This document shows positions 17,682-26,127 of a DNA stretch of 64,000 nucleotides, piece after piece. The position numbers were made by a program, and so were the translations under genes. Each line of letters begins with the position of its first letter. Position 1 is the stretch's first letter. This DNA comes from Lachnospiraceae bacterium (GTDB lineage: Bacteria > Bacillota > Clostridia > Lachnospirales > Lachnospiraceae). Location: NCBI GenBank assembly GCA_017938405.1, contig JAGBBP010000044.1, forward strand, positions 113,477-177,476. Reading direction: 5' to 3'. Below the pieces are notes generated by a model. The model saw only the letters and a program-made list of their open reading frames with translations, did not search any database and was not told where the DNA came from.

Positions 17682-18737
17682 CTATTTTTTTCTGCGGAAT
17701 ACCCATTCCCGTTGTACCAAAAAACTGATTACAAATAAGGCACAATCTACCGGAATCTTTACTACGGTTTCGTGTACCGGCAACACCTTACACAAGCCCC
17801 AAACCGTCAGAGCAGAGGCAAGCATCTGTATCAATGCAAGCACATAATATTTCACAGCGGTTTTCACCCATGCTTCCTTACTTTTAAATACACCTTTCCT
17901 GTTCATACAGAAATTATAAACGGAAGATAATACTCTTGCCCCCACGGTGCTGATTACAATATAATACGCCGGGAATATATCCCGTAAGAAAAATACTCCG
18001 CAGGAAAACAATACAATATCCACCAAAAAGGAAGAAAAGGACGCAAACAAATACCGAAGAAAAAGCTTATATATTTTTATAGAATCTATCAGCGGTCGGA
18101 AATGAGAGCTTTTATTCTGTTCTAAATAAATCGTCTCTATCGGCACTTCCACCATCGGAATCTCTTCCTCTTTGCTGTAAAGCAATACATTGGTTTCATA
18201 CTCAAACCGTTCCCCCGCCACATCTAAATATTCTTTCATCCGGTCTGCAGAAAAGGCACGCAACCCAGTCTGAGTATCGGACAACGACACCCCTACAAAC
18301 AGTTTCATAATAAAGGAGGTACAACAATTTCCAAAGCGGCTGCGAAAAGGAACCTCATTCTTACGAAAATCCCTGCATCCCATAATCAGTGCATCCCTGT
18401 TATTCTGCAGCGCATCCCTGCACTTTAACAAATCATCCGGCTTATGTTGTCCGTCCGAATCCGCCGTGATTACCCCACAACAATCGCGCCACTCGGATAA
18501 AATATACTTGAACCCTGTTTTTAACGCGCGTCCCTTTCCCTGATTTACGGCATGACGCAAAACGGTTGCACCCAGTTCTTTGGCAGCCTCGAAAAACATA
18601 TCGTATTCTTCTGTACTTCCGTCATTCACCAGCAGAATTCTGTCAAACCCCGCTTCTTTGATTTCCCGCACCGTCTGTACCAATTTCTCATCCGGTGAAA
18701 GGCTGGGAATCAATACCGCAATCTTTTCCTTATCCAT
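17682..18737 (-). CDS. GT2 glycosyltransferase fused to GtrA-like membrane domain (XrtG operon)
   Basis: Residues 1-220 are a family-2 glycosyltransferase of the DPM/GtrB type: 'IAVLIPSLSPDEKLVQTV', 'LLVNDGSTEEYD', 'NQGKGRALKTGFKYIL' and the metal-binding 'ADSDGQHKPDD'. Residues ~225-345 hold four hydrophobic segments of a GtrA-like domain ('YLFASFSSFLVDIVLFS'), including 'SVYNFCMNRKGVFKSK', typical of GtrA. It would transfer a sugar to polyprenyl phosphate and help flip it. Last gene of the seven-gene XrtG operon, seven bases after the PTPS-like gene. Confidence 0.9.
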   Translation of the reverse strand: MDKEKIAVLIPSLSPDEKLVQTVREIKEAGFDRILLVNDGSTEEYDMFFEAAKELGATVLRHAVNQGKGRALKTGFKYILSEWRDCCGVITADSDGQHKPDDLLKCRDALQNNRDALIMGCRDFRKNEVPFRSRFGNCCTSFIMKLFVGVSLSDTQTGLRAFSADRMKEYLDVAGERFEYETNVLLYSKEEEIPMVEVPIETIYLEQNKSSHFRPLIDSIKIYKLFLRYLFASFSSFLVDIVLFSCGVFFLRDIFPAYYIVISTVGARVLSSVYNFCMNRKGVFKSKEAWVKTAVKYYVLALIQMLASALTVWGLCKVLPVHETVVKIPVDCALFVISFLVQREWVFRRKK

Positions 18738-18743
18738 CTTTCG

Positions 18744-19181
18744 TTAATCCTCATCAAATCCGTGTCCGATTATGTTGGTCACGATATTTTTTATCTGTAG
18801 TTCACCGATAATATTATTTTCTACCCGACTGATAATGTAAGATCGGGTCGGCGTTTCCGCCACTTCGATATAAAATACAATCCAGCCGAAAGGCTCCAAT
18901 ATCCGATCGAACTGTTCCAAAAGAAACGCAGTAATGCTTTCCAACGTCGGATTCCGCTCATCAAAAGGAGAAATCTCATTCAGAAAACTGTTTTGATAGG
19001 GACTTAAAAAGTCTTCTATCGCCTTTTCGATTTCCTGAAATAAAAGAAAACCCTTTTGACTCTTTATTGTTTTAATCACAATTTCCCATGTATGCGGGTG
19101 AGGTTCTCCTAATTCTCCGTTAATATAAATCGCATGACTTGCATTCAGATAAAAACTGAATTTATATTGACTGTATCTCAT
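18744..19181 (-). CDS. 6-pyruvoyl-tetrahydropterin-synthase-like protein (XrtG operon)
   Basis: A 145-aa PTPS/QueD-fold protein. The zinc ligands His16, His28 and His30 fit 'ASHAIYINGELGEPHPHTWEI', and 'IEVAETPTRSYI' supplies the conserved pterin-anchoring Glu. The catalytic Cys that lies four residues before the HxH in QueD is missing (Leu24 there). A standard QueD/PTPS reaction is therefore unlikely. A PTPS-related protein is a recurring neighbour of XrtG in Gram-positives, with unknown role. It sits between two membrane/glycosyltransferase genes, with an AGGAGA site. Confidence 0.8.
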   Translation of the reverse strand: MRYSQYKFSFYLNASHAIYINGELGEPHPHTWEIVIKTIKSQKGFLLFQEIEKAIEDFLSPYQNSFLNEISPFDERNPTLESITAFLLEQFDRILEPFGWIVFYIEVAETPTRSYIISRVENNIIGELQIKNIVTNIIGHGFDED

Positions 19182-19190
19182 CTTTTTCTC

Positions 19191-20237
19191 CTATAACCGA
19201 TCTATGGTAATCCGAATTCCGTCAATATCCGCCTGATACATATCTCTATACTGTACCAGCACCTGCTTTACAATATTTTCCACAGTCTCATTTTCTGCGT
19301 TTAATACTACAATCTGATATTCATCTTCTGCCCAAAGGCAAAATATTCCTCTTCCGTTTAAAATACGTTCAATCAAAACCGCCATACGTACCATCATCAA
19401 CTGGCTGTTCTTTTCACAATATATCATCGCTTTGCGACTGTTTCTTCGCTGCTCCCTGGTCAAATTCGCAAGCACCCGTTCTACCACGCTTCGAGGATAA
19501 TAACTACCTTCACCGCCCATAACATCCCCCTTTTCATGGCGTTCCAGATGTCTGCTCATCTTCTCAATCAGCACTCTGTCATTTGTAAGCTGCTCCGCTA
19601 AAGAAGCTTCTCTTTGTATTTGTTCCCTTACCTTCATTGACAAATATGCCACAAAAATAACGAAAGCAATGGCCAGTAACCCGATATATACCGATAAATG
19701 TTGTAACAACATATCAAAATTACCGGACTTCAACAAATAACTTTCTTGTGTGCAGACGGCCACGGTAAGGATGCCTTGCCCGGTCTCTTTATCCATTCTC
19801 GTAATCACATACCGGTCCTTCTTCTGCAAGTACGATACGGTAGAATTTATTTTGCCGCTTCTTATATTTTCCGGCTCTCCTGCCCCGATATAATCCGCAA
19901 CCGTTACATCGTACAATTCCGCGGTTCCGACCTGATCCCGTAAGAATAAAATATCATTATCCATTCCGACCAAACAAAACATCCGGGCAGACGTAGGAAA
20001 TTCTGTCTCAATGATCTGAATGATTCCCTCCGCAAGGTCCGTATTCTGTTCCGTTGCCCTGTATTGTCCGTTTAACAGCAGGGAAGCCAAATACAGTTCC
20101 GTATTCTTTTCATATTGCTTGATGTAACTTTTTCTGCTGTTATAAATTTCCGCTAACGATAATATCACACAGGCAATACTTAACAAAACCGCGGAAAACA
20201 GCAGTTTCTTATTTATTTTCTTTTTCATTTTTTTCAT
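19191..20237 (-). CDS. two-TM sensor protein with degenerate GGDEF-like domain (XrtG operon)
   Basis: A 348-aa membrane protein: TM1 at about residues 12-31, a ~145-residue extracytoplasmic region with a PAS/Cache-like beta-rich part ('ARMFCLVGMDNDILFLRDQV'), TM2 at about 178-200, a short coiled coil, then ~125 cytoplasmic residues. In the latter 'FCLWAEDEYQIVVLNAEN' sits where a GGDEF loop would be: only D-E survives, so cyclase activity is not expected. It may bind c-di-GMP or act as a scaffold. Its start overlaps the end of the glycosyltransferase gene by 29 bases. Confidence 0.65.
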   Translation of the reverse strand: MKKMKKKINKKLLFSAVLLSIACVILSLAEIYNSRKSYIKQYEKNTELYLASLLLNGQYRATEQNTDLAEGIIQIIETEFPTSARMFCLVGMDNDILFLRDQVGTAELYDVTVADYIGAGEPENIRSGKINSTVSYLQKKDRYVITRMDKETGQGILTVAVCTQESYLLKSGNFDMLLQHLSVYIGLLAIAFVIFVAYLSMKVREQIQREASLAEQLTNDRVLIEKMSRHLERHEKGDVMGGEGSYYPRSVVERVLANLTREQRRNSRKAMIYCEKNSQLMMVRMAVLIERILNGRGIFCLWAEDEYQIVVLNAENETVENIVKQVLVQYRDMYQADIDGIRITIDRL

Positions 20238-21597
20238 CTTTATAAATCATCTCTTTTACTTTTTGAATTCCTCGTGCGACTCCTGAAAAATCCTGCTTAA
20301 TAATTTCTCGCGCAACCGCCACTTCTTCATCAAAGCCTTTTGTACGCCAGGAACTGGTTCCTTTTATACTGTTAATAATCCCTGCCAGACGAAACCAATA
20401 TGCCAAAAAGTTTAACATCGGCAACAACAGTACATACCCCACCTTTTTACGGTAAAAGCGCTGCAACTCCTTATCCCACTTTAAGAAAAGACAGACATTG
20501 ATATAATAAAAAAAGGCGGATATGACATACAAAATATAAATCAAAATAAAGGATATGGCAACATACCGAAACGGGTACCCGATTAAACTCAAACACAACA
20601 ACGCCATATACCAAATCATACGCGGAAATGCAAAGGTGTGGTCAAAAATCAACATTTTGGACATAATTCCGGAGGAAGAGAATTTCCTTTTTCTCTGTTT
20701 TCGGAACATATGAATGACTTCCAGTTCTCCACGTTGCCAGCGTTGACGCTGTACATACAGTTTTCCCAGACTCTCAATAGGTTCTACAAAGAAAACCGCA
20801 TTCTCGCAAATATCGATTTTTTTCTTTAAATTGTAGCGAATTTGAAACGTTACATGGGTATCCTCACATACCGTTTCCGTATTATACAACTGCGTTTTTA
20901 AAATCGTTGACTTTCGAAAGGCGGAAAAGGCCCCGGATAACGTAAAAATACTGTTGATCTCCGCCTCGTAATTCCGTCCCGCCAAAAACGCCTGGGCATA
21001 TTCAAAAAACTCTGTTTTTTGCAAGATCCGTTTCCAAAAACCCGTTTCTTTTTGAATTGCCTCCGGGTCCGTTAAAATCGAACCAGTCATACAACTTATT
21101 TTCTCATCGGATTCAAACCGTCGCACCATGTTCATCAGCGCATCTTCGTGCAATCTTCCGTCACTGTCGATATGAATAATATATTTTCCGTCACTGTGAA
21201 ATAAAGCCATATTCAAAGCGCGGGACTTTCCCTGCTTTGCATTCATCCATTTCGTATTCATATCCGGATGCCGTTCCTGATACTCTTGATAAACGGAAAA
21301 GCTGTTATCTTTGCTGCCGTTATCCACTAACATAACAGTGATTGCGGAATTCGGATAGGTGGAATGATATACCGATTCCAAACACCCTTCCAACGTATCC
21401 GCGGAATTATACACCGGAATAATCAATGTAATTTCCGGAAAGTACACCAATTCTTTCTCTTTTCTATGGCGAATCCGCTTAAAAAACAGCAGAAAAATCC
21501 CGAAAAATGCCGGTATAATTTCCATGATAAGCGGAATAATGACCCATGCCATCCAAAAAACAATTTCATTTCCCAGAGTGTTCATTAGGCTGCGCAT
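20209..21597 (-). CDS. exosortase G-associated membrane glycosyltransferase (TIGR03111-like)
   Basis: A 462-aa processive-type GT2 enzyme. N-terminal TM at ~12-38; 'ITLIIPVYNSADTLEGCLESV' and 'VDNGSKDNSF' form the nucleotide-sugar pocket; DSD at 144-146 is the DxD; 'VCEDTHVTFQIRYN' gives the E-D catalytic motif and QRQRW (283-287) the QxxRW motif. Three or four TM helices follow at ~320-420. Such enzymes extend polysaccharides through the membrane. AGGAGG lies eight bases before the start; the start overlaps the xrtG end by 32 bases. The family link to XrtG loci is from known gene neighbourhoods. Confidence 0.88.
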   Translation of the reverse strand: MRSLMNTLGNEIVFWMAWVIIPLIMEIIPAFFGIFLLFFKRIRHRKEKELVYFPEITLIIPVYNSADTLEGCLESVYHSTYPNSAITVMLVDNGSKDNSFSVYQEYQERHPDMNTKWMNAKQGKSRALNMALFHSDGKYIIHIDSDGRLHEDALMNMVRRFESDEKISCMTGSILTDPEAIQKETGFWKRILQKTEFFEYAQAFLAGRNYEAEINSIFTLSGAFSAFRKSTILKTQLYNTETVCEDTHVTFQIRYNLKKKIDICENAVFFVEPIESLGKLYVQRQRWQRGELEVIHMFRKQRKRKFSSSGIMSKMLIFDHTFAFPRMIWYMALLCLSLIGYPFRYVAISFILIYILYVISAFFYYINVCLFLKWDKELQRFYRKKVGYVLLLPMLNFLAYWFRLAGIINSIKGTSSWRTKGFDEEVAVAREIIKQDFSGVARGIQKVKEMIYKDEKNEKENK

Positions 21598-22180
21598 AGC
21601 TGAATCCTCCTACCTTCTGCTTCTTTATCTGGGCATATGTAAATACATAATAATACAACAAAACAGCCAGCACATAGAAGAACAAACGTCCTACAATGGT
21701 ATGTGCAAAATAATAGATATCATTTCCACCGATTTTTATCATAAGACAAATAATAAAAATCCGGCATACATTAGAGAAAAAGATTACAATGCAACCGATA
21801 ATACCAAGGATAACTCTCTGCCAAACTTCGTATACCTGAAAAAAGACCAACAAAGAAAGAAAAACAAGCATCTCGATCACACCGGAGCACTCATAATCCA
21901 CATAAAGGGATATCGCTTCTCCCGTTACTTCATTTTCAACAAATAAAATACTATAATCCCGGTATGCTTCAAAAACACCCGTCATCTTCCCAAACACACC
22001 GGATACGGATGTTACTAACTGAATCAAGGGTTTGGTCACAAAAGGTTGCACCCCTATCATCATAAAAATAAACACACCGACACTACCCATAATGTATCGG
22101 AAAAAATCCAGCTTTCCCCGTTTAAATACATTCAGTAAATATATCCATAGAATAAAAGCAACGATTACCAGAAAATTCAT
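21566..22180 (-). CDS. xrtG: exosortase family protein XrtG
   Basis: A 204-aa polytopic membrane protein with about six to seven hydrophobic segments. The exosortase catalytic triad is complete: Cys98 in 'DYECSGVIEM', Arg140 in 'FSNVCRIFII' and His160 in 'FAHTIVGRLFF'. Exosortases cleave C-terminal sorting signals and are thought to pass proteins to a glycan or lipid acceptor; XrtG is the Gram-positive type. The start ATG overlaps the stop of the probable substrate gene upstream, so both are translated together. Enzymatic reaction of XrtG itself has not, to my knowledge, been shown. Confidence 0.9.
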   Translation of the reverse strand: MNFLVIVAFILWIYLLNVFKRGKLDFFRYIMGSVGVFIFMMIGVQPFVTKPLIQLVTSVSGVFGKMTGVFEAYRDYSILFVENEVTGEAISLYVDYECSGVIEMLVFLSLLVFFQVYEVWQRVILGIIGCIVIFFSNVCRIFIICLMIKIGGNDIYYFAHTIVGRLFFYVLAVLLYYYVFTYAQIKKQKVGGFSYAQPNEHSGK

Positions 22181-22863
22181 TACACTCTCTGCTTCCTTTT
22201 CCTGTTAAAAAACCAAGCCGCGCCGACACTTGCCACACACAACACCGTCCCCGCAATCACACCGGTAGACGTTCCTGCCAACTGAATACTCTCTGCTCCC
22301 AGATTCGGGTTGCGAAACGAAACTTCCGCACCGTTTTTTATAGCACCCTCCGGAAATCCAAGCAATTTCTCCAGCACAGACAGCTGAATGCGAAATTCTA
22401 ATGTATCATTCGGACTTCCGTCTGTCACGGTCAGGGCGACATCTCCGAGGGAAACAACGGCACGTTCCCGTTGAAACAATCCGATTTCGTTCAAATAGGT
22501 CCCGTTAGCCAGCTGATACGGGTCAAACTCCGGATTTAAGTTTCCTGCCTCATCCTTTCCCAATATGTAAAATACCAACGTTTCACCGTTCACGGTAATA
22601 TGATATTCGTTTACCGGTATTTGGGAGGCGTACAGATCACTTAACCGTACATACCCGTAAAGATACTCCTCTCCCATCACTATGGCACCCTCATGCTTCT
22701 CTTTTGCATTATGACTTCCGTACGTCAACGTCGCCTTCGGAATCCGTTCCCAGTCATCGTAATATCCGTCTATTCGTATCTCTTCTTCCGCATGCACCGT
22801 TCTTGCCGGTACCACCAAAACCGATAAAACAAAAAGAATACCGAACCATTGTATTTTCTTCAT
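22180..22863 (-). CDS. secreted protein with Firmicu-CTERM sorting signal, probable XrtG substrate
   Basis: A 227-aa protein. Signal peptide at residues 1-25, cleavage expected after 'RTVHA'. The mature part opens 'IRIDGYYDDWERIPKATLTYG', a carbohydrate-binding-like beta domain start also seen in glycan-associated proteins. The C-terminus is a three-part sorting signal: 'LGAESIQLAGTSTG', a hydrophobic helix at ~201-219 and the basic tail NRKRKQRV. No LPxTG is present. Its gene lies directly upstream of xrtG and is the only one in the window with such a tail, fitting a one-enzyme, one-substrate system. Confidence 0.85.
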   Translation of the reverse strand: MKKIQWFGILFVLSVLVVPARTVHAEEEIRIDGYYDDWERIPKATLTYGSHNAKEKHEGAIVMGEEYLYGYVRLSDLYASQIPVNEYHITVNGETLVFYILGKDEAGNLNPEFDPYQLANGTYLNEIGLFQRERAVVSLGDVALTVTDGSPNDTLEFRIQLSVLEKLLGFPEGAIKNGAEVSFRNPNLGAESIQLAGTSTGVIAGTVLCVASVGAAWFFNRKRKQRV

Positions 22864-22864
22864 T

Positions 22865-25800
22865 TTATCCTTCCTCCTTCTTACTTCCTCCGTATCTGTT
22901 TCTCCGATAGATATAAATCACATAACAGAAAAACAACACCATTCCTAAAAACGAAACCGCCAACCCTTCTCTGAAATACGGATAATTCATAGAAAGGACT
23001 GTCGTTCCCTTTCCGACCGTAATCAGATGATTGGTCTCTTTTACTTCCCTGTCGCTACGGAAAATATCAATATTCGCCAATGCGGTATTTACAGCCTCAT
23101 ATTCACTTTGAATGATAATCCGCTTGTCTTCAAATGCAACCGAAAGAGGTACTAAGCTGCGTTCCGGCAGTTCTTCCTGTGTCACGTCAAAAATATCCGC
23201 CAAAAGCTCGACTCCCATTATATCACTACTCACCTCGGCATAGTATACAAAGTTATACCCTAAAAATACAATATTTTCATGATTCTTTACACCGGCAAAG
23301 GGTAAACGGACGCCGTTTAACTCACCGATACCGGTAATTTCCGAAAGACCGATTAAATAATTTGCCTTCCATTCTTCCATACCGGCTACAAACCCTCGGG
23401 AATGATACCGCTTTCCGTTATACTCTATATCCGGGAAACTATCCTGAAAGGTAACCGTCTGTATCCCTACGCCGAACAGTTCCTGCAAATTTGTCTCTAC
23501 ATTAACCGGCACCTTATTCATATCAATAAAAATTTTCACGCCGCGTTCGGCAAGCTCTGTAAGCATACGCTCCGCTTCGCTCTTATCGTCATAGGTAAAG
23601 TCCGCCAAAAAAATCCGTTTATAGGCCGACAACTCCTCAACGGTGTAGTCACTTAAATTCGCCGACCCACCTTCTTCAAACACCGGATATAACAAAGCAA
23701 TATCCGTTGCGGCGGTGCCGATTGCGATATTTTCATAAGAGGAACAAATACCGAAGCATTCCGGAGTTTCTTTGTGAAATAACAAATTCTTATTTGTCCG
23801 CTCCACAAGTTCATACCCCTGACGCTTCCCTTCCGTCACCAGTTTTTCCACATCGTTTTCTTTATTCTTTAGCACCGTAACATCAAACACCAGCGTATCC
23901 GTTCCAAGCTCTATACTACGATCAAACACATAGGCATAGTACCCGTTCTCAATGGCACTGTTTAACTTTACAATATTACTTGCGGTTCTGGCACCTTCCC
24001 AACCCGCACCGAAGGTATACGGAACTTTTTTCCCCACACCGGTAACATAATAAGGCGCAAAAGCCCCGTAAGTACTCAAATCAAATACCGCCATGCGTTG
24101 TGTTGTAATTTCCTTTGCCTTGTTTAACAAAAGACTTTCTCCGAGAGCATAATGATTTGCGGATACGTCTGCCACCCGGTTTCCTTCTTCCTCGTAAATA
24201 TAACGGTAAGAAGGAATACAATCCAACAACAACATTCCGCACAACAGCACAACCACACCACGCTTTAATCCCTTCCACAACAACAACGAAAACAGAATAA
24301 ACGCCATGGAAATCGTAACAAAACGAATCATCCATAAAAACTGACTGAAGGGAAGCTTCTCAAATAACTGATAAACCGATTTTGTGGTACACACAAAAAT
24401 AATTACACCGGTGGCAAATCCCGGTAACGTCTTCTTCGTTCCCAATACAATTCCGATAACGGAAATCACCAAAACAGACAAACCGTAATAAAAAATCGTC
24501 AAATTACCGTTCCACCGGGGTACCGGATTCAGCGAAACAAAGGCACTTTCAAAAAAGTACTGCATTACCTGATTGCCGCCTGCGGAATTACCTGCTCCGC
24601 TTCCGTGCAGAGACGGAATCAACCAGATTCCCGTCATCAGCATTCCGATTACGGCTGAACTAAGAACCATCCGCACTTCCGGCCATGCTTTATTGGCTTT
24701 CCCGTAAAAACATAGAAAAATCACTAAAGTAACGATTGCCATCAATGCGATTCCCACATGACACAGTCCGATAAAAGAAATCAAAAACGTAAGCGGAACA
24801 ATACTTCTCAGCCGTTTTTCCCCCACAACATTCCAAACAGTCAATAGTAAAAACGGCATTACCGTATTAATTACAACCCGGGGCAGATTTCCGTCTAAAA
24901 TAATCAGACGCATATTTTCCGGCAGAAAGAACCATATCACACCCACAAATACCGACAATCCTACCCGGTTCAGCTTAACTCCCAATAAAAGCCAGCCCAT
25001 TGCTCCCACAAAAAATACAGAGGCAACAAACAAAAGATAGCCTCCCAGCATAGACCCCGAAACCGCCTCAAAGCCTGCCAGAATATACAAAGGAACCGGT
25101 GCCCAATAACGCATAATCTCCACACCGTTGTACCACATATTATCATATAACGGATAAAAAACACCGTTTTTAATGCTGTTTAACAAGACATCCGCCCGAT
25201 ACAGATGACATAAAGTATCCGACCCTTGCGGATAATTTCCGCTTATTTTCATGGAATACAAAATACCTGTCGCAATCGCCGCAAAAAATAATATCGCCGC
25301 ACATACCTTTACTGCCGGCCATCCAACCTTCTTCTCCAAAGTCTCCGTGCAATCCGTCACTACACGTTCTTTCTCCAGCGAAGGCCATATTTCCTCCAAA
25401 GTTACCACAGGCATCTCCCCTGCGTTTACGGTTACCGCCGCTTCCTCTATGTATTCCTCATATGCCTCTTCTTTTTTCTCTACCGTCAATGCATCAGAAA
25501 AAACACATGGCATTGCATTAATCTCGTTTACCTCATCGTCCAATAAATAATCCGAAGCGGTGTAGGTCCGAACCGGATTCTCATAAACATCCAAACGAAT
25601 CAAATCATAATGAATCGCTGTTGCCTTTTCCTTCCACGCATCATAAAATATATCGCCGATACTCTCTAAAGATGTGGACTTTCCCCGAAACAATTCCGTT
25701 TCCGATAATACCTTATTTTGAAACGGTTCCAGCCATGCCTGGATTTCCTTTTCGGTATTAAAAAAAAAGTCCATATTTTCATTCAAATCTTTTAAATATA

Positions 25801-25903
25801 AAACCAGTGTAAACGTGTGAAAATGTGAATTTTCCGCACTCCCATTGAGATTCGAATGCGCGGCATACAATTTGGCTTTTAATTTATATCCCTTGAATGA
25901 CAT
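22865..25903 (-). CDS. large membrane protein with N-terminal PTPS-related domain and GT-C-like region
   Basis: A 1012-aa protein, first gene of the XrtG operon. Residues 1-130 form a PTPS-related domain with His16, His27 and His29 as the zinc triad ('AAHSNLNGSAENSHFHTFTL') and no catalytic Cys. After a TM at ~205, 'GSDTLCHLYRADVLLNSIK' and 'YPLYDNMWYNG' match the first loop of GT-C/YfhO-like proteins; about 12 TM helices follow to ~residue 520, then a large extracytoplasmic region ('IAIGTAATDIALLYPVFEEG', 'IFIDMNKVPVN') and a last TM near the C-terminus. Matches PF10131 (PTPS-related membrane protein). I start at ATG 25903, seven bases after AAAAGGAG; an upstream ATG overlaps that site. Confidence 0.88.
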   Translation of the reverse strand: MSFKGYKLKAKLYAAHSNLNGSAENSHFHTFTLVLYLKDLNENMDFFFNTEKEIQAWLEPFQNKVLSETELFRGKSTSLESIGDIFYDAWKEKATAIHYDLIRLDVYENPVRTYTASDYLLDDEVNEINAMPCVFSDALTVEKKEEAYEEYIEEAAVTVNAGEMPVVTLEEIWPSLEKERVVTDCTETLEKKVGWPAVKVCAAILFFAAIATGILYSMKISGNYPQGSDTLCHLYRADVLLNSIKNGVFYPLYDNMWYNGVEIMRYWAPVPLYILAGFEAVSGSMLGGYLLFVASVFFVGAMGWLLLGVKLNRVGLSVFVGVIWFFLPENMRLIILDGNLPRVVINTVMPFLLLTVWNVVGEKRLRSIVPLTFLISFIGLCHVGIALMAIVTLVIFLCFYGKANKAWPEVRMVLSSAVIGMLMTGIWLIPSLHGSGAGNSAGGNQVMQYFFESAFVSLNPVPRWNGNLTIFYYGLSVLVISVIGIVLGTKKTLPGFATGVIIFVCTTKSVYQLFEKLPFSQFLWMIRFVTISMAFILFSLLLWKGLKRGVVVLLCGMLLLDCIPSYRYIYEEEGNRVADVSANHYALGESLLLNKAKEITTQRMAVFDLSTYGAFAPYYVTGVGKKVPYTFGAGWEGARTASNIVKLNSAIENGYYAYVFDRSIELGTDTLVFDVTVLKNKENDVEKLVTEGKRQGYELVERTNKNLLFHKETPECFGICSSYENIAIGTAATDIALLYPVFEEGGSANLSDYTVEELSAYKRIFLADFTYDDKSEAERMLTELAERGVKIFIDMNKVPVNVETNLQELFGVGIQTVTFQDSFPDIEYNGKRYHSRGFVAGMEEWKANYLIGLSEITGIGELNGVRLPFAGVKNHENIVFLGYNFVYYAEVSSDIMGVELLADIFDVTQEELPERSLVPLSVAFEDKRIIIQSEYEAVNTALANIDIFRSDREVKETNHLITVGKGTTVLSMNYPYFREGLAVSFLGMVLFFCYVIYIYRRNRYGGSKKEEG

Positions 25904-25997
25904 ACATGTACTCCTTTTCATTTTACCCTAATATTGCCGGGACAAATGAAACAATCTTCCTTTTCCTCACCATTAAAAACAATAGTGCTTATTACCT

Positions 25998-26026
25998 ATT
26001 ATAGCACATTTTTCTTCCACTGGCAA
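25998..26026 (-). promoter_or_regulatory. extended -10 promoter of the exosortase G operon
   Basis: On the minus strand TTGCCA (26026-26021) is followed after 17 bases by TATAAT (26003-25998), with TGC just before it as an extended -10. About 90 bases of leader precede the first gene at 25903. Confidence 0.8.
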
Positions 26027-26057
26027 TCCGAAAAGACATGCATGTTTTTCCATTATA

Positions 26058-26093
26058 TAAAAAAATGAACCCTGCAAAGCTGCAAGGTTCATT
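26058..26093 (-). terminator. rho-independent terminator after gdhA
   Basis: ATGAACC-TTGCA pairs with TGCA-GGGTTCAT across 26065-26093, and the minus-strand transcript continues with T7. It insulates gdhA from the exosortase operon. Confidence 0.92.
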
Positions 26094-26127
26094 TCAATAT
26101 CAAATCAAACTATATTCTCTTAATTTC

